Assembly (NCBI GenBank): GCA_034933305.1
Contig: JAYFNU010000003.1
Coordinates: 124,001-188,000, forward strand
Length of the DNA stretch: 64,000 nt
Direction: 5' to 3'
Source: JAYFNU01 sp034933305
GTDB taxonomy: Bacteria > Bacillota > Clostridia > Oscillospirales > Ruminococcaceae
The notes beneath the pieces are model-generated. The model saw only the letters and a list, made by a program, of their open reading frames with translations, did not search any database and was not told the origin of the DNA. Below are positions 8,872 to 17,184 of this stretch, piece by piece. The position numbers and the translations under genes were made by a program. Each line of letters starts with the position of its first letter. Within the stretch, counting starts at the first letter, position 1.

Positions 8872-10251
8872 ATGCAGATATACAACACGCTTTCCCGCAA
8901 AAAAGAAGAGCTCGTGCCGCTCGAGGGCAATACGGTGCGCATCTACGCCTGCGGCCCGACGGTCTACAATTACATCCACATCGGCAATGCGCGGCCGCTG
9001 TGCGTGTTCGACACGCTGCGCCGGTATCTTGAGTATGCCGGCTACGAGGTGAAGTTCGTGCAGAACTTCACCGACGTCGACGACAAGCTGATCAAGAAGG
9101 CGAACGAGGAGGGCATCACCGTCCCCGAAGTCGCCGAGCGGTACATCGCCGAGTATTGGAAGGATGCTGACGGGATGAACGTGCGTCGCGCGACGGTGCA
9201 CCCCCGCGCGACGGAGAACATCGACGGCATTCTCGACATCATCAAAACGCTCGTCGATAAGGGCTATGCCTACGCGACGGAAAACGGCGACGTCTATTTC
9301 CGCGCGCGCAAGTTCAAGGAATACGGCAAGCTGTCGCACCAGCCCATCGACGATCTCGAGTCGGGCGCGCGCATCAGCGTCGGCGAGGAAAAGGAAGATC
9401 CGCTCGATTTCGCGCTGTGGAAGGGCGCGAAGCCCGGCGAGCCGATGTGGGACAGCCCGTGGGGCAAGGGACGCCCCGGCTGGCACATCGAGTGCTCGGC
9501 GATGTCGCGCCGCTATCTCGGCGACACGTTCGACATCCACTGCGGCGGGCAGGACCTCATTTTCCCGCACCATGAGAACGAGATCGCCCAGAGCGAGTGC
9601 TGCACCGGCAAGCCCTTTGCGCACTTCTGGATGCACAACGGCTATCTCAACATCGACAACCGCAAGATGTCGAAGTCGCTCGGCAACTTCTTCACCGTGC
9701 GCGAGATCAGCGAAAAATACGGCTACGAGGCGATCCGCTATCTGATGCTCAGCGCCCAGTATCGCAGCCCCATCAATTTTTCGCAGGAGGTCATCGAGTC
9801 CTGCGTCTCTTCGCTCGAGCGCATGTACACCTGCCGCGACAATCTCGATTTCGCCATCGCCAACGCGCAGGGCGACGCCGATGATCTGCGCGTGCTGTGC
9901 GACCAGCGCCGCACCGAGTTCAGGCTTGCGATGGACGACGACCTCAATACGGCGGACGCGATCAGCGCGGTTTTTGAGCTCGTGCGCGACATCAACAGCG
10001 CGAAGGAGCAAAGCCGCAGGACGCTCGAGTACGCGGCGTCCGTCTTCGACGAGCTGACGGGCGTTCTGGGCCTCGTCTACAACCGCAAAAAGAGCGATGT
10101 CCCGCAGGATATCGTCGATATGGCGAACGAACGCGCGGCGGCGCGCAAGGCGAAGGATTTCGCCCGGGCCGACGCTCTGCGGGATGCGATCGCGCAGCGC
10201 GGCTATCTGCTCGAGGACACGGCGGAGGGCCCCAAGATCACGAAAAAATGA
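8872..10251 (+). CDS. cysS: Cysteinyl-tRNA synthetase
   Basis: Charges tRNA-Cys. 459 residues with the class I HIGH-type motif (NYIHIGNAR), the Zn-binding residues C28 (YACGPTVYN), the Cys in WHIECSAM and the His/Glu of FPHHENE, and the KMSKS loop (KMSKSLGN). The C-terminal anticodon-binding domain (DALR-type) runs to the end. The start is supported by CAGGGG just upstream. It ends in front of a bidirectional terminator. Confidence 0.97.
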   Translation: MQIYNTLSRKKEELVPLEGNTVRIYACGPTVYNYIHIGNARPLCVFDTLRRYLEYAGYEVKFVQNFTDVDDKLIKKANEEGITVPEVAERYIAEYWKDADGMNVRRATVHPRATENIDGILDIIKTLVDKGYAYATENGDVYFRARKFKEYGKLSHQPIDDLESGARISVGEEKEDPLDFALWKGAKPGEPMWDSPWGKGRPGWHIECSAMSRRYLGDTFDIHCGGQDLIFPHHENEIAQSECCTGKPFAHFWMHNGYLNIDNRKMSKSLGNFFTVREISEKYGYEAIRYLMLSAQYRSPINFSQEVIESCVSSLERMYTCRDNLDFAIANAQGDADDLRVLCDQRRTEFRLAMDDDLNTADAISAVFELVRDINSAKEQSRRTLEYAASVFDELTGVLGLVYNRKKSDVPQDIVDMANERAAARKAKDFARADALRDAIAQRGYLLEDTAEGPKITKK

Positions 10252-10267
10252 CCTGACGGCAAAAAGA

Positions 10268-10307
10268 AAGATCCCCGGAGCTTTATGCCCCGGGGATCTT
10301 GTTTTTG
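10268..10307. terminator. Bidirectional intrinsic terminator after cysS
   Basis: An 11-bp stem (AAGATCCCCGG at 10268-10278 with CCGGGGATCTT at 10290-10300) followed by GTTTTTGT. It separates the plus-strand cysS from the minus-strand DUF4230 gene, which converge here. Confidence 0.85.
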
Positions 10308-10323
10308 TATATCGGGCAGGCCC

Positions 10324-11388
10324 TTACGCCTTGGAGAAGTAGATCTTCACGGTCGCCTCTTCGTCGACGCCCTGCACGAGCGGCGTGAAAAGCTTGCCGA
10401 GCGCCTCGAGCGCCGCGTCGTCCGCCTCGCGGAAGCAGGCATCCGTCGAGAGCGCGTCGGTGAGCGTCTGCTTGACGGAGGCCTCGAACGCGGCCTGCTC
10501 TTCGGAGGTCAGCTTGATGTCGCCGAAGGCGAGCAGGCCCTTCTCCGTCTCCTCGAACTGGCTCTTGGTCGGGTCGAAGTCGACGACGTAAAGCTTGGTG
10601 GCGGGGACGGTGAGGCTGACGGTCTTTGTCTCGGGGTCGTAGGTGACGTTGCTTTCCGAAAGCGACGCGAGGTCGACGGTGTAATAGCCGGTGGCATAGG
10701 AGCGCACGGACTTCGTCTTCTTGAAGACGTCGAGATCGAGCAGCGACTGCGACAGCTCGCTTTGCACGCTCACATCTTTTTCATAGACGATGAGCTGCTG
10801 CTGCTTGCGGGCTTCGATGAGCACGACGCTCTGATAATCGGCGACGGTGATCTCCGGCTGAAGGCCCAGCATGACCTCGATCTTTTCCTTTGCCGTCGCG
10901 CACGCGTCCTTGATGGTTCCCATGAGATCGAGCGACGTGAAGCGGTCGGCGACATTTGCGAGCGCGTACAGGATGACGAGCAGGCAGATGAGCCGCACGA
11001 GGAAGCGAAGGAAGGGGAGCCGGACGCGCCGGCGCTTTTTCTCTTTTTTGGGCTTGTCCTGCCGCGGCTCTGTCAGCGAGGGCTTCGCGGCGGTTTCCTG
11101 CGCCGGCGCGGCCGCATCGGCGGCAGCGGGGGCGGCGGTCTGCGCGGGCGCCGCGTCGGCCGCGCGCAGTGACTGCGCGATGAGCGCGGATTTGTCGAAG
11201 ACGCGGGTCTTCGCGAGCTCGTCGCCCGCGCCGGCCTTTGCCTGCTGCGCAGGGCTTTTGGCGGACGGGCGGGGACGGGTAAGTTCCGACAGGTATACTT
11301 CGCCGCGCGCTTCGGCGCTCAGCTCGTCCGCGAGCGCGCGCGCTCTGCGAAGCCGCTCCTCGCGGTCGGCATCCGTCTGTGGATTCAT
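10324..11388 (-). CDS. DUF4230 domain protein, single-pass membrane
   Basis: 354 residues. The first 135 are a charged, Ala/Pro-rich cytoplasmic region; one transmembrane helix follows (FLRFLVRLICLLVILYAL); the extracytoplasmic part is a DUF4230 domain of about 200 residues with the conserved start of the type L-x-TxxY/SVVLIEARKQQQLIVYE. The family's role is unknown; it is found on the outer face of the membrane in many Gram-positives. The ATG is preceded by a perfect AGGAGG. The gene stands alone between two terminators. Confidence 0.8.
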   Translation of the reverse strand: MNPQTDADREERLRRARALADELSAEARGEVYLSELTRPRPSAKSPAQQAKAGAGDELAKTRVFDKSALIAQSLRAADAAPAQTAAPAAADAAAPAQETAAKPSLTEPRQDKPKKEKKRRRVRLPFLRFLVRLICLLVILYALANVADRFTSLDLMGTIKDACATAKEKIEVMLGLQPEITVADYQSVVLIEARKQQQLIVYEKDVSVQSELSQSLLDLDVFKKTKSVRSYATGYYTVDLASLSESNVTYDPETKTVSLTVPATKLYVVDFDPTKSQFEETEKGLLAFGDIKLTSEEQAAFEASVKQTLTDALSTDACFREADDAALEALGKLFTPLVQGVDEEATVKIYFSKA

Positions 11389-11483
11389 CCTGATTCCTCC
11401 TGTTTCGCCATTTTTTGCTTTTTAAGTATACAATGAATTTTTTCTTTGTACAATCCCGCCGCCGCTTTTTCGGGGAACAGGCA

Positions 11484-11520
11484 CAAAAAAAGAACGGCGC
11501 AGGGCGCCGTTCTTTTTTTT
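11484..11520. terminator. Intrinsic terminator of rpsF-ssb-rpsR
   Basis: A 10-bp stem AGAACGGCGC / GCGCCGTTCT (11491-11500 with 11504-11513, loop AGG) flanked by A7 on one side and T8 on the other, so it can work in both directions. It lies just past the end of rpsR on the minus strand. Confidence 0.9.
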
Positions 11521-11524
11521 GTTG

Positions 11525-11878
11525 TCAATCGCTCACGTAGGGGAGCAGGGCGATCTGGCGCGCGCGCTTGATCGCGGTCGTGAGCTCGCGCTGATGCGCG
11601 GCGCACGTGCCGGTCACGCGGCGGGGGATGATCTTTCCGCGCTCGGACATGAACTTGCGAAGATGGGCCGCGTCCTTGTAGTCGATGTTCTCGAGCTGCC
11701 TGTCCACGCAGAACTGGCAGACCTTCTTGCGGCGGGGACGGGGGCCGTACTGGCGCTGGGGACGATCGCCGCGATCGCCGCCGCGATCGGGGCCGCGGTC
11801 AGCGCCGCGGTCGGGACGCTGTTCGGAGCGCGGCGCGGCGTTCTCGGCCGGCGCGACTCTCGTTTCGTTATTCTCCAT
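11525..11878 (-). CDS. rpsR: Ribosomal protein bS18 with Arg/Asp/Gly-rich N-terminal extension
   Basis: Small-subunit protein that binds S6 in the platform of the 30S subunit. The last 70 residues are typical bS18 (CQFC, Y-K-D, L-x-KFxxERGKI-I-PRR-TG-C, HQR). Before them is a roughly 48-residue extension with repeated PDRG/ADRG/GDRG units, making the protein 117 residues against about 75-80 in most bacteria. The two cysteines of CQFC are kept. Third gene of the rpsF-ssb-rpsR operon, 28 bases after ssb. Confidence 0.95.
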   Translation of the reverse strand: MENNETRVAPAENAAPRSEQRPDRGADRGPDRGGDRGDRPQRQYGPRPRRKKVCQFCVDRQLENIDYKDAAHLRKFMSERGKIIPRRVTGTCAAHQRELTTAIKRARQIALLPYVSD

Positions 11879-11906
11879 GATGACATTACTCCTTATTTAA
11901 GTAAGA

Positions 11907-12368
11907 TCAGAAGGGCAGATCGTCATCGTCGCTGATGACCGAGAAATCGTCGTTGCTGCCGGCGGAGAAACTTTCGTCGGCGGCGGCCGGCGTTTCGCTG
12001 CGGGGTTCGTAGGTGCTCGGGGCACCCGCGGACGCGCCGGCGCTCGCGCTGCGGCTCTCGGTGAAATAGACGTTGTCAGCGAGGATCTCGAATGCCTTGC
12101 GGTTTTTTCCTTCCTTGTCGGTATAGGTCCGCGTCTGGATGGACCCCGCGACGGCCATCATCTGGCCTTTTTTGAAGTACTTGCAGATAAATTCCGCGGT
12201 GTTGCGCCAGGCGACGATGTCGATGAAATCGGTCTGACGCTCCGCACCCTGTTTGACGTAGGAACGGTTGACAGCCAGCGTAAACGTCGTGACGGCGATT
12301 TCCGAAGGCGTGTGACGCAGCTCGGGATCCGCCGTGAGACGGCCCATGAGCGCTACCTGATTGAGCAT
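11907..12368 (-). CDS. ssb: Single-stranded DNA-binding protein
   Basis: Covers single-stranded DNA in replication, repair and recombination. 153 residues: OB fold (about 1-108) beginning MLNQVALMGRL, a Gly/Ala/Ser-rich linker, and the acidic tip DDDDLPF that docks RecA, RecO, PriA and other partners. Placed between rpsF and rpsR as usual in Bacillota. Confidence 0.97.
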   Translation of the reverse strand: MLNQVALMGRLTADPELRHTPSEIAVTTFTLAVNRSYVKQGAERQTDFIDIVAWRNTAEFICKYFKKGQMMAVAGSIQTRTYTDKEGKNRKAFEILADNVYFTESRSASAGASAGAPSTYEPRSETPAAADESFSAGSNDDFSVISDDDDLPF

Positions 12369-12399
12369 TTGTGCGTCCTCCTACTTGTTTGTTCGCCGG

Positions 12400-12687
12400 T
12401 CAGGCGCCCTTGCGGACGATGATCGAGCGCATGACCCCGTCCGTGATCTTATAGATACGGTCGAGCTCTTTGGGGAAATCGCTCTCGCAGCTGAAGTTGA
12501 TCAGAACGTAATACCCTTCGGTCTCGTCCATGATCTCATAAGCGAGTCTGCGTTTGCCCCACTCATCCACGGATTCGACGGTCCCGTTCTCGGCAATGAG
12601 AGACGTGAACTTTTCGACCATAGCCTTGGTCGCTTCTTCGTCGAGCTTCGTGCTGAGCACCATAATGGTTTCATATGCAGCTGTCAT
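12400..12687 (-). CDS. rpsF: Ribosomal protein bS6
   Basis: 95 residues with the bS6 pattern YETIMVLSTKL at the start and WGKRRLAYEI in the middle. It forms a heterodimer with S18, encoded two genes later. The ATG is preceded by AGGAGG. First gene of the operon, driven by the promoter at 12757-12785. Confidence 0.97.
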   Translation of the reverse strand: MTAAYETIMVLSTKLDEEATKAMVEKFTSLIAENGTVESVDEWGKRRLAYEIMDETEGYYVLINFSCESDFPKELDRIYKITDGVMRSIIVRKGA

Positions 12688-12750
12688 GATTGCACCTCCT
12701 TCTGGACATAAGGCCCGCTTTCGCGGGCAAGGATTTTGCTTGAAACAAGC
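12688..12750 (-). promoter_or_regulatory. rpsF leader with two hairpins (possible S6:S18 autoregulatory leader)
   Basis: Between the promoter and rpsF the minus-strand RNA would carry GCTTG-TTT-CAAGC followed by GCCCGC-GAAA-GCGGGC (12713-12728). Many bacteria have an S6:S18-binding leader at this place. I could not identify the diagnostic CCG bulge, so the assignment rests on position and pairing only. Confidence 0.3.
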
Positions 12751-12756
12751 TTATCT

Positions 12757-12785
12757 ATTATAACAGCGCCCCCGGCGATTGTCAA
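12757..12785 (-). promoter_or_regulatory. rpsF operon promoter
   Basis: Read on the minus strand: TTGACA (12785-12780), 17 bases, TATAAT (12762-12757). A perfect sigma-A consensus, as expected for a ribosomal operon. Confidence 0.93.
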
Positions 12786-12791
12786 ACGAAA

Positions 12792-13658
12792 TCAAAGCTG
12801 CAGTCCCTTGAGATAGGCCCTGAAATCGGCGCCGATCTCCTCGTGGCCGAGCGCGACTTCGACGGCGGCCTTCATCATCTCGAGCTTGTTGCCCATGTCG
12901 TAGCGCCGGCCGACGAAATCGACGCCGACGGTGCCCTTGCCGTGGGCGAGCTCCCGGATGGCGTCGGTGAGCTGCAGCTCGCCGCCCGCGCCGGGCTTGA
13001 GATCGGCGAGGATGGGGAAGACGTCCTTCGTCAGCAGCACGCGGCCGAGGATGGAATACAGCGAAAGGATCTTGTCGGGCGACGGCTTTTCGATCATATC
13101 GTCGACAAAATAGAGGTTGTCGTGCAGCGGCCGCACCTTCATGGACGAATACTTGAGGATCTGCTGCGCCGTGACCTGCTTGATGCCGAGCGCCGGCAGC
13201 TGGTATTCGTCGTACGCGTCGATGAGCTGCTTTGCGACGGGGTATTCCCGGTTGATGATGACGTCGTCGCCGTAAAGAACGACGAACGGGTCGTCGCCGA
13301 CGAAGGATTTCGCGAAGGAGACGGCGTGGCCGAGCCCCTTCTGCTCCGGCTGGCGGATGAAATAGATGTTCGCGAGCTTGGTCGGGAACAGCACGCTCTC
13401 GAGATATTTCTCCTTGCCCGGCTTTTCGAGGGCTTTTTCGAGCACGGGATTGCGGTCAAAATGGTCCTCGATGGCGTCCTTGCCGCGGCTGAGGATGATG
13501 AGGATGTCCTCGATGCCGGAGGCGGCGGCCTCCTCGACGATGTACTGGATGGCCGGCTTGTCGACGATGGGCAGCATCTCCTTCGGGATCGCCTTGCTCG
13601 CGGGCAGAACGCGCGTGCCGAAACCGGCGGCGGGGATGACGGCTTTTGTGACTTTCAT
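12792..13658 (-). CDS. galU: UTP-glucose-1-phosphate uridylyltransferase
   Basis: Makes UDP-glucose from UTP and glucose 1-phosphate for surface glycans and glycolipids. 288 residues with the nucleotidyltransferase signature GFGTRVLPASKAIPKEMLP and the sugar-binding Lys region VDKPAIQYIVEE. Length is normal for GalU. It starts 24 bases after the zinc-ribbon membrane gene and is probably in its transcript; a GAGGTG precedes the ATG. Confidence 0.95.
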   Translation of the reverse strand: MKVTKAVIPAAGFGTRVLPASKAIPKEMLPIVDKPAIQYIVEEAAASGIEDILIILSRGKDAIEDHFDRNPVLEKALEKPGKEKYLESVLFPTKLANIYFIRQPEQKGLGHAVSFAKSFVGDDPFVVLYGDDVIINREYPVAKQLIDAYDEYQLPALGIKQVTAQQILKYSSMKVRPLHDNLYFVDDMIEKPSPDKILSLYSILGRVLLTKDVFPILADLKPGAGGELQLTDAIRELAHGKGTVGVDFVGRRYDMGNKLEMMKAAVEVALGHEEIGADFRAYLKGLQL

Positions 13659-13682
13659 ACGGTGACACCTCGATGATTTTAT

Positions 13683-14576
13683 TTACTGAAAAAAGTAACC
13701 GATCGCAAGGAGCGCCATAAAGCCGGCGAAAACGAGCTGCACGGCGAGCACGCAGGGCCCGGCGTGTTTTTGCAGACTCTGCTGAAAATCGGCGTCCGCC
13801 GCGCTCGCGGCCCGCAGCGCCTTGATCTGCCTGCCGGCGGACTCGCGGTACAAGTAGACGGCGAAGAGCCCCCAGAACACGTTGACTGCGAACAGCGTGA
13901 ACGAGCAGACGCGCGCGAGGCTCGTCAGCAGCGCCGCCGAGACGGGCAGGGAAAGCCCCGCGTTGAGCAGCAGCAGTCCCGCGGCGGGCAGGCTCAGCAG
14001 CGTGTTGATCCCGAAGGAGACCGCCGCGAAAGCCCAGACCTTGCGGTACAAAAAATAAAGCGTCGGAAACAGCACGGCGCTCAGCGTGAAGCACGTCTTG
14101 CGCTGCGTCGTCTGCTGCATTTTGAAATTGTAGAGATAATACGGCGCGCTCGGGCCGATGTAGGTGGCCCAGTCGCCCACGGGGATATCGTCGATGAGCT
14201 CGTCCTTGGACAGCGGCTGCGGCTGCCCGTTTTCGTTGCGGTAGAACAGCGAACCGGGCGTGAGCGCGCCGTCGTCGGGGGCGTCGGCTTCCCGCGGGTC
14301 GCTGCCGAATTCATAGCCGCAGTAATTGCAGAAGCGGCCGGCCTCCTCGTTTTCCCGCCCGCAGCGCGCGCACAGGACGGGGCGGCGGACGTCGACGGGG
14401 ACGGCGGGCTTCCATTCAAAGCCGTCGGCGTGCTTGTCGGCGTTTGCGCAGCGGCCGTGCTGCGCGTAGCAGTCGCGGTGATGCGGCGTGCCGCAGTCGG
14501 GGCACACGGCGAGGCTGTCGTTTTCCGTCAGCGGCTTGCCGCAATAGGGGCAGACGCTTCCCTGATAAATGAACAT
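13683..14576 (-). CDS. Zinc-ribbon/RING-like membrane protein with DUF2628-type domain
   Basis: 297 residues. The N-terminus has a Prok-RING-like Cys/His cluster (CPYCGK, CPDCGTPHHRDCY, C), then a zinc ribbon (CARCGRENEEAGRFCNYCG). After a linker, a DUF2628-like block (WATYIGPSAPYYLYNF) leads into four hydrophobic helices. Such proteins are common and uncharacterised in Clostridia. It shares the divergent intergenic region with prfB and probably an operon with galU. The Cys cluster implies zinc binding; substrate or partner unknown. Confidence 0.75.
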   Translation of the reverse strand: MFIYQGSVCPYCGKPLTENDSLAVCPDCGTPHHRDCYAQHGRCANADKHADGFEWKPAVPVDVRRPVLCARCGRENEEAGRFCNYCGYEFGSDPREADAPDDGALTPGSLFYRNENGQPQPLSKDELIDDIPVGDWATYIGPSAPYYLYNFKMQQTTQRKTCFTLSAVLFPTLYFLYRKVWAFAAVSFGINTLLSLPAAGLLLLNAGLSLPVSAALLTSLARVCSFTLFAVNVFWGLFAVYLYRESAGRQIKALRAASAADADFQQSLQKHAGPCVLAVQLVFAGFMALLAIGYFFQ

Positions 14577-14604
14577 ATGCAGTCCTTTCGGGGGATATAT
14601 GTAT

Positions 14605-14634
14605 ATAGTATTGCTTTTATTCTAGCGCATACAA
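14605..14634 (-). promoter_or_regulatory. Probable promoter of the zinc-ribbon membrane protein and galU
   Basis: Minus strand TTGTAT (14634-14629), 18 bases, TACTAT (14610-14605). Back to back with the prfB promoter in the same intergenic region. Confidence 0.45.
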
Positions 14635-14664
14635 TGGAAAAAAGCAAAAACAACCCGTGAATTT

Positions 14665-14693
14665 TTGCTTTTTGGCATGCGATTGTGTATAAT
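14665..14693 (+). promoter_or_regulatory. prfB promoter
   Basis: TTGCTT (14665-14670), 17 bases, TATAAT (14688-14693), about 30 bases before the prfB start codon. Confidence 0.7.
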
Positions 14694-14725
14694 ACTCTGG
14701 ACGCCATTATGAGTGAGGACGACCT

Positions 14726-15835
14726 ATGTTTATAGCAGACGAATACAACCAGCGCGTCGCCGCCGCAAGCGCGGAGATCGACGAGCTTATCAAGGCGCTC
14801 AATATCGAGGGCACGAAGAAAGAGCTGGAGGAGGTCGACCAGAAAACGGCCGACCCCGCCTTTTGGTCGAGCCCCGACAAGGATGTCCTGACGCGCCAGA
14901 GCGCGCTCAAGGACAAGCTCGCCGACGCGCAGGCGCTCGTCACCGCGCGGGACGACGCCGCGACCGTGATCGAGATCGCCGCGGAGGCCGACGACGCGGG
15001 CATGATCCCCGAGGTCGAGCAGGAGCTGCAGAAGCTCGAATCGCTCGTCGAGGCCCAGAAGCTCGCGACGCTGCTCGACGGCGAATACGACGACAAAAAC
15101 GCCATCCTGACCTTCCACGCGGGCGCGGGCGGCACCGAGGCGCAGGACTGGGTCCAGATGCTCTACCGCATGTACACGCGCTTTGCGGTCTCGCACGGCT
15201 TCAAGGTCAAGGTGCTCGATTACCTCGACGGCGAAGAGGCGGGCATCAAGAGCGCTTCGATCCTCGTCGAGGGCCACAACGCCTACGGCTACCTGAAATC
15301 GGAGAACGGCGTGCACCGGCTTGTGCGCATCTCGCCGTTCGACGCCTCCGGCCGCCGCCACACCTCCTTCGCCTCGCTCGAGGTCATGCCCGAGATCGGC
15401 GACGACATGAACATCGAGATCCGCGACGAGGACCTCAAGGTCGACACCTACCGCAGCAGCGGCGCTGGCGGCCAGCACGTCAACAAGACGGAGTCGGCCA
15501 TCCGCATCACGCACATCCCGACGGGCATCGTCGTGGCGTGTCAGAACGAGCGCAGTCAGTACCAGAACCGCGACGTCGCGATGAGCATGCTCAGATCCAA
15601 GCTGCTGAAGATCAAGGAGCAGGAGCATCTCGACAAGATCGAGGACATCAAGGGCAACCAGATGGAGATCGCCTGGGGCTCGCAGATCCGCAGCTACGTT
15701 TTCATGCCCTACACGCTCGTGAAGGATCACCGCTCCGGCTACGAGCAGGGCAACATCAACGCCGTCATGGACGGCGACCTCGACGGTTTCATCGACGCGT
15801 ATCTCGTCATGAAAAGCCGCGAGGGCAAGCAATAA
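14726..15835 (+). CDS. prfB: Peptide chain release factor 2
   Basis: Recognises UGA and UAA stop codons and releases the peptide. 369 residues with the SPF codon-reading tripeptide (ISPFDASGRRHTSF) and the catalytic GGQ (GAGGQHVNKTES), which is the target of PrmC. The whole protein is read in a single frame from MFIADEYNQ, so the programmed +1 frameshift at an in-frame UGA that autoregulates many prfB genes is absent here. It ends six bases before the HAD gene. Confidence 0.96.
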   Translation: MFIADEYNQRVAAASAEIDELIKALNIEGTKKELEEVDQKTADPAFWSSPDKDVLTRQSALKDKLADAQALVTARDDAATVIEIAAEADDAGMIPEVEQELQKLESLVEAQKLATLLDGEYDDKNAILTFHAGAGGTEAQDWVQMLYRMYTRFAVSHGFKVKVLDYLDGEEAGIKSASILVEGHNAYGYLKSENGVHRLVRISPFDASGRRHTSFASLEVMPEIGDDMNIEIRDEDLKVDTYRSSGAGGQHVNKTESAIRITHIPTGIVVACQNERSQYQNRDVAMSMLRSKLLKIKEQEHLDKIEDIKGNQMEIAWGSQIRSYVFMPYTLVKDHRSGYEQGNINAVMDGDLDGFIDAYLVMKSREGKQ

Positions 15836-15841
15836 GGCGAT

Positions 15842-16531
15842 ATGAAGTTTGACACGATCCTCTGGGACGTCGACGGGACGCTGCTCAATTTCGAAGCGGC
15901 GGAGGAGAAGAGCCTGCGCGACGGGCTGCGCGCGTGCGGCATCGGAATCGACGACGCGCAGATGGCGCTCTACAAGCAGATCAACCGTCTGCGCTGGGAG
16001 CGGCTCGAGCGCGGCGAGATCGACCGGCAGACCGTCTACATCAGCCGCTTCACGGACTTCTTCGGGCGCATCGGCGCGCGGGGGATCGATCCGGAGCGCT
16101 TCAATGAGGATTTCCAGAGGGCGCTGGGCGAGAATTATGTCTGGGAGAACGGCGCGCGGGACGTCTGCGAGGCGCTGCACGGCCGCTGCCGGATGTACGC
16201 CGTGACCAACGGGAGCGCCGTCGCGCAGCACCGCAAGCTCGAGGGCTCGGGGCTCATCGGCTACCTGGACGACGTGTTCATCTCCGAGGAGATGGGCGCG
16301 GAAAAGCCGGATCCCCGCTATTTTGCGTTGTGCACCGCGCGCATCCCGGCCTTTGATCCCCGAAAGTCGCTCATCGTCGGCGATTCGCTGACGAGCGATA
16401 TCCGCGGCGGCAACAATGCGGGCATCGCGGCGTGCTGGTACAATCCGAAGCGAAGCGTGAACAATGCCGGCGTGCGGGTCGATTACGAGATCGGCAGCCT
16501 CTCGGAGGTGCCGGGCCTGCTCGGGCTGTGA
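15842..16531 (+). CDS. HAD-family hydrolase, YjjG-type pyrimidine nucleotidase
   Basis: 229 residues with the HAD motifs in order: motif I DVDGTLL (nucleophile Asp near residue 9), motif II VTNGS, motif III Lys in EKPDP, motif IV VGDSLTSDI. The helical cap after motif I and overall pattern fit the YjjG/TIGR02254 group, which removes phosphate from non-canonical pyrimidine nucleotides. It lies six bases after prfB and likely shares its transcript. The precise substrate is inferred from family resemblance. Confidence 0.8.
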   Translation: MKFDTILWDVDGTLLNFEAAEEKSLRDGLRACGIGIDDAQMALYKQINRLRWERLERGEIDRQTVYISRFTDFFGRIGARGIDPERFNEDFQRALGENYVWENGARDVCEALHGRCRMYAVTNGSAVAQHRKLEGSGLIGYLDDVFISEEMGAEKPDPRYFALCTARIPAFDPRKSLIVGDSLTSDIRGGNNAGIAACWYNPKRSVNNAGVRVDYEIGSLSEVPGLLGL

Positions 16532-16538
16532 CGCTTCC

Positions 16539-16562
16539 GCGCGGCGGCCGCCGCGCTTTTTA
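16539..16562 (+). terminator. Terminator after the HAD gene
   Basis: GCGCGGCGG/CCGCCGCGC inverted repeat (16539-16556) followed by TTTTTA. Confidence 0.7.
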
Positions 16563-16595
16563 TAGATACCTTCTCTGCGAAAGGGGATGTTCCGT

Positions 16596-16715
16596 ATGAA
16601 AAAACAGAATTCCGCCCGTCAACAGAGCGCGGCGTCCCGGGCTTTCCGGCTCCGCGCGCACCGAGGAGGTATCTTTGATTACATTAAGACAGATCGACAC
16701 ATCCAATTATCTTGA
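16596..16715 (+). CDS. Possible 39-residue small ORF or leader peptide
   Basis: An ATG with an AAAGGGG sequence about ten bases upstream opens a 39-codon frame beginning MKKQNSARQQ and ending within the first codons of the acetyltransferase gene. The ribosome binding site of that gene lies inside this ORF. It might be a leader peptide that couples translation, or chance; there is no homology I can recognise. Confidence 0.2.
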   Translation: MKKQNSARQQSAASRAFRLRAHRGGIFDYIKTDRHIQLS

Positions 16716-17118
16716 CTGTTTCCGGCTGCGGCTGGGCGCGGATCAGGCGCGCTTCGTTTCCGATCCGGTCCGCAGTCTCGCGCAGGCATATGTTTACAGA
16801 GAGCAGTGCGTCCCCTTCGGCATCTATGCGCAGGACACGATGGTCGGCTACGTTCTCGTGCTGTACGACCCCGACGAGCGCACGTACAATATCTGGCACA
16901 TGATGATCGACGGCGCGTGTCAGAACAGGGGCTACGGCAGACAGGCGCTCGGGCAGGTGCTGGCGTATATCGCGGCGAAGCCCTTCGGCGCGTCCGATCG
17001 CGTGCTGCTTACCTGCGATCCTGCGAATAGGCGCGCGTATCATCTTTATGCGTCGCTTGATTTTCATGAGACGGGGCGCCGCGACGGCGAGGAGGTCGAG
17101 CTCGCCCGCGCGCTCTGA
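16675..17118 (+). CDS. GNAT family N-acetyltransferase
   Basis: 147 residues with the GNAT fold: beta-strand 4/5 region YVLVLYD and HMMIDGACQNRGYGRQAL, which contains the acetyl-CoA pyrophosphate loop Q-x-x-G-x-G/A (QNRGYG). It starts at a TTG (16675) five bases after a perfect GAGGAGG (16663-16669); no better start exists. Substrate unknown; the closest look is to spermidine/amino-acid type acetyltransferases, which is only suggestive although a polyamine transporter is nearby. Confidence 0.85.
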   Translation: MITLRQIDTSNYLDCFRLRLGADQARFVSDPVRSLAQAYVYREQCVPFGIYAQDTMVGYVLVLYDPDERTYNIWHMMIDGACQNRGYGRQALGQVLAYIAAKPFGASDRVLLTCDPANRRAYHLYASLDFHETGRRDGEEVELARAL

Positions 17119-17131
17119 TGCACCGGCATAT

Positions 17132-17164
17132 AAAAGCACCCGCCTTTTACGGCGGGTGCTTTTT
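17132..17164. terminator. Bidirectional terminator
   Basis: A 13-bp stem AAAAGCACCCGCC / GGCGGGTGCTTTT (17132-17144 with 17151-17163) between the convergent acetyltransferase and nucleoside hydrolase genes. Confidence 0.9.
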
Positions 17165-17184
17165 CTGTATCGGGTTCTGCCGCT

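Noticed and set aside
6772..10011. 1079-codon open frame on the minus strand over rimO, pgsA and cysS
   Set aside because: Same GC-skew artefact; the plus-strand genes are unmistakable.
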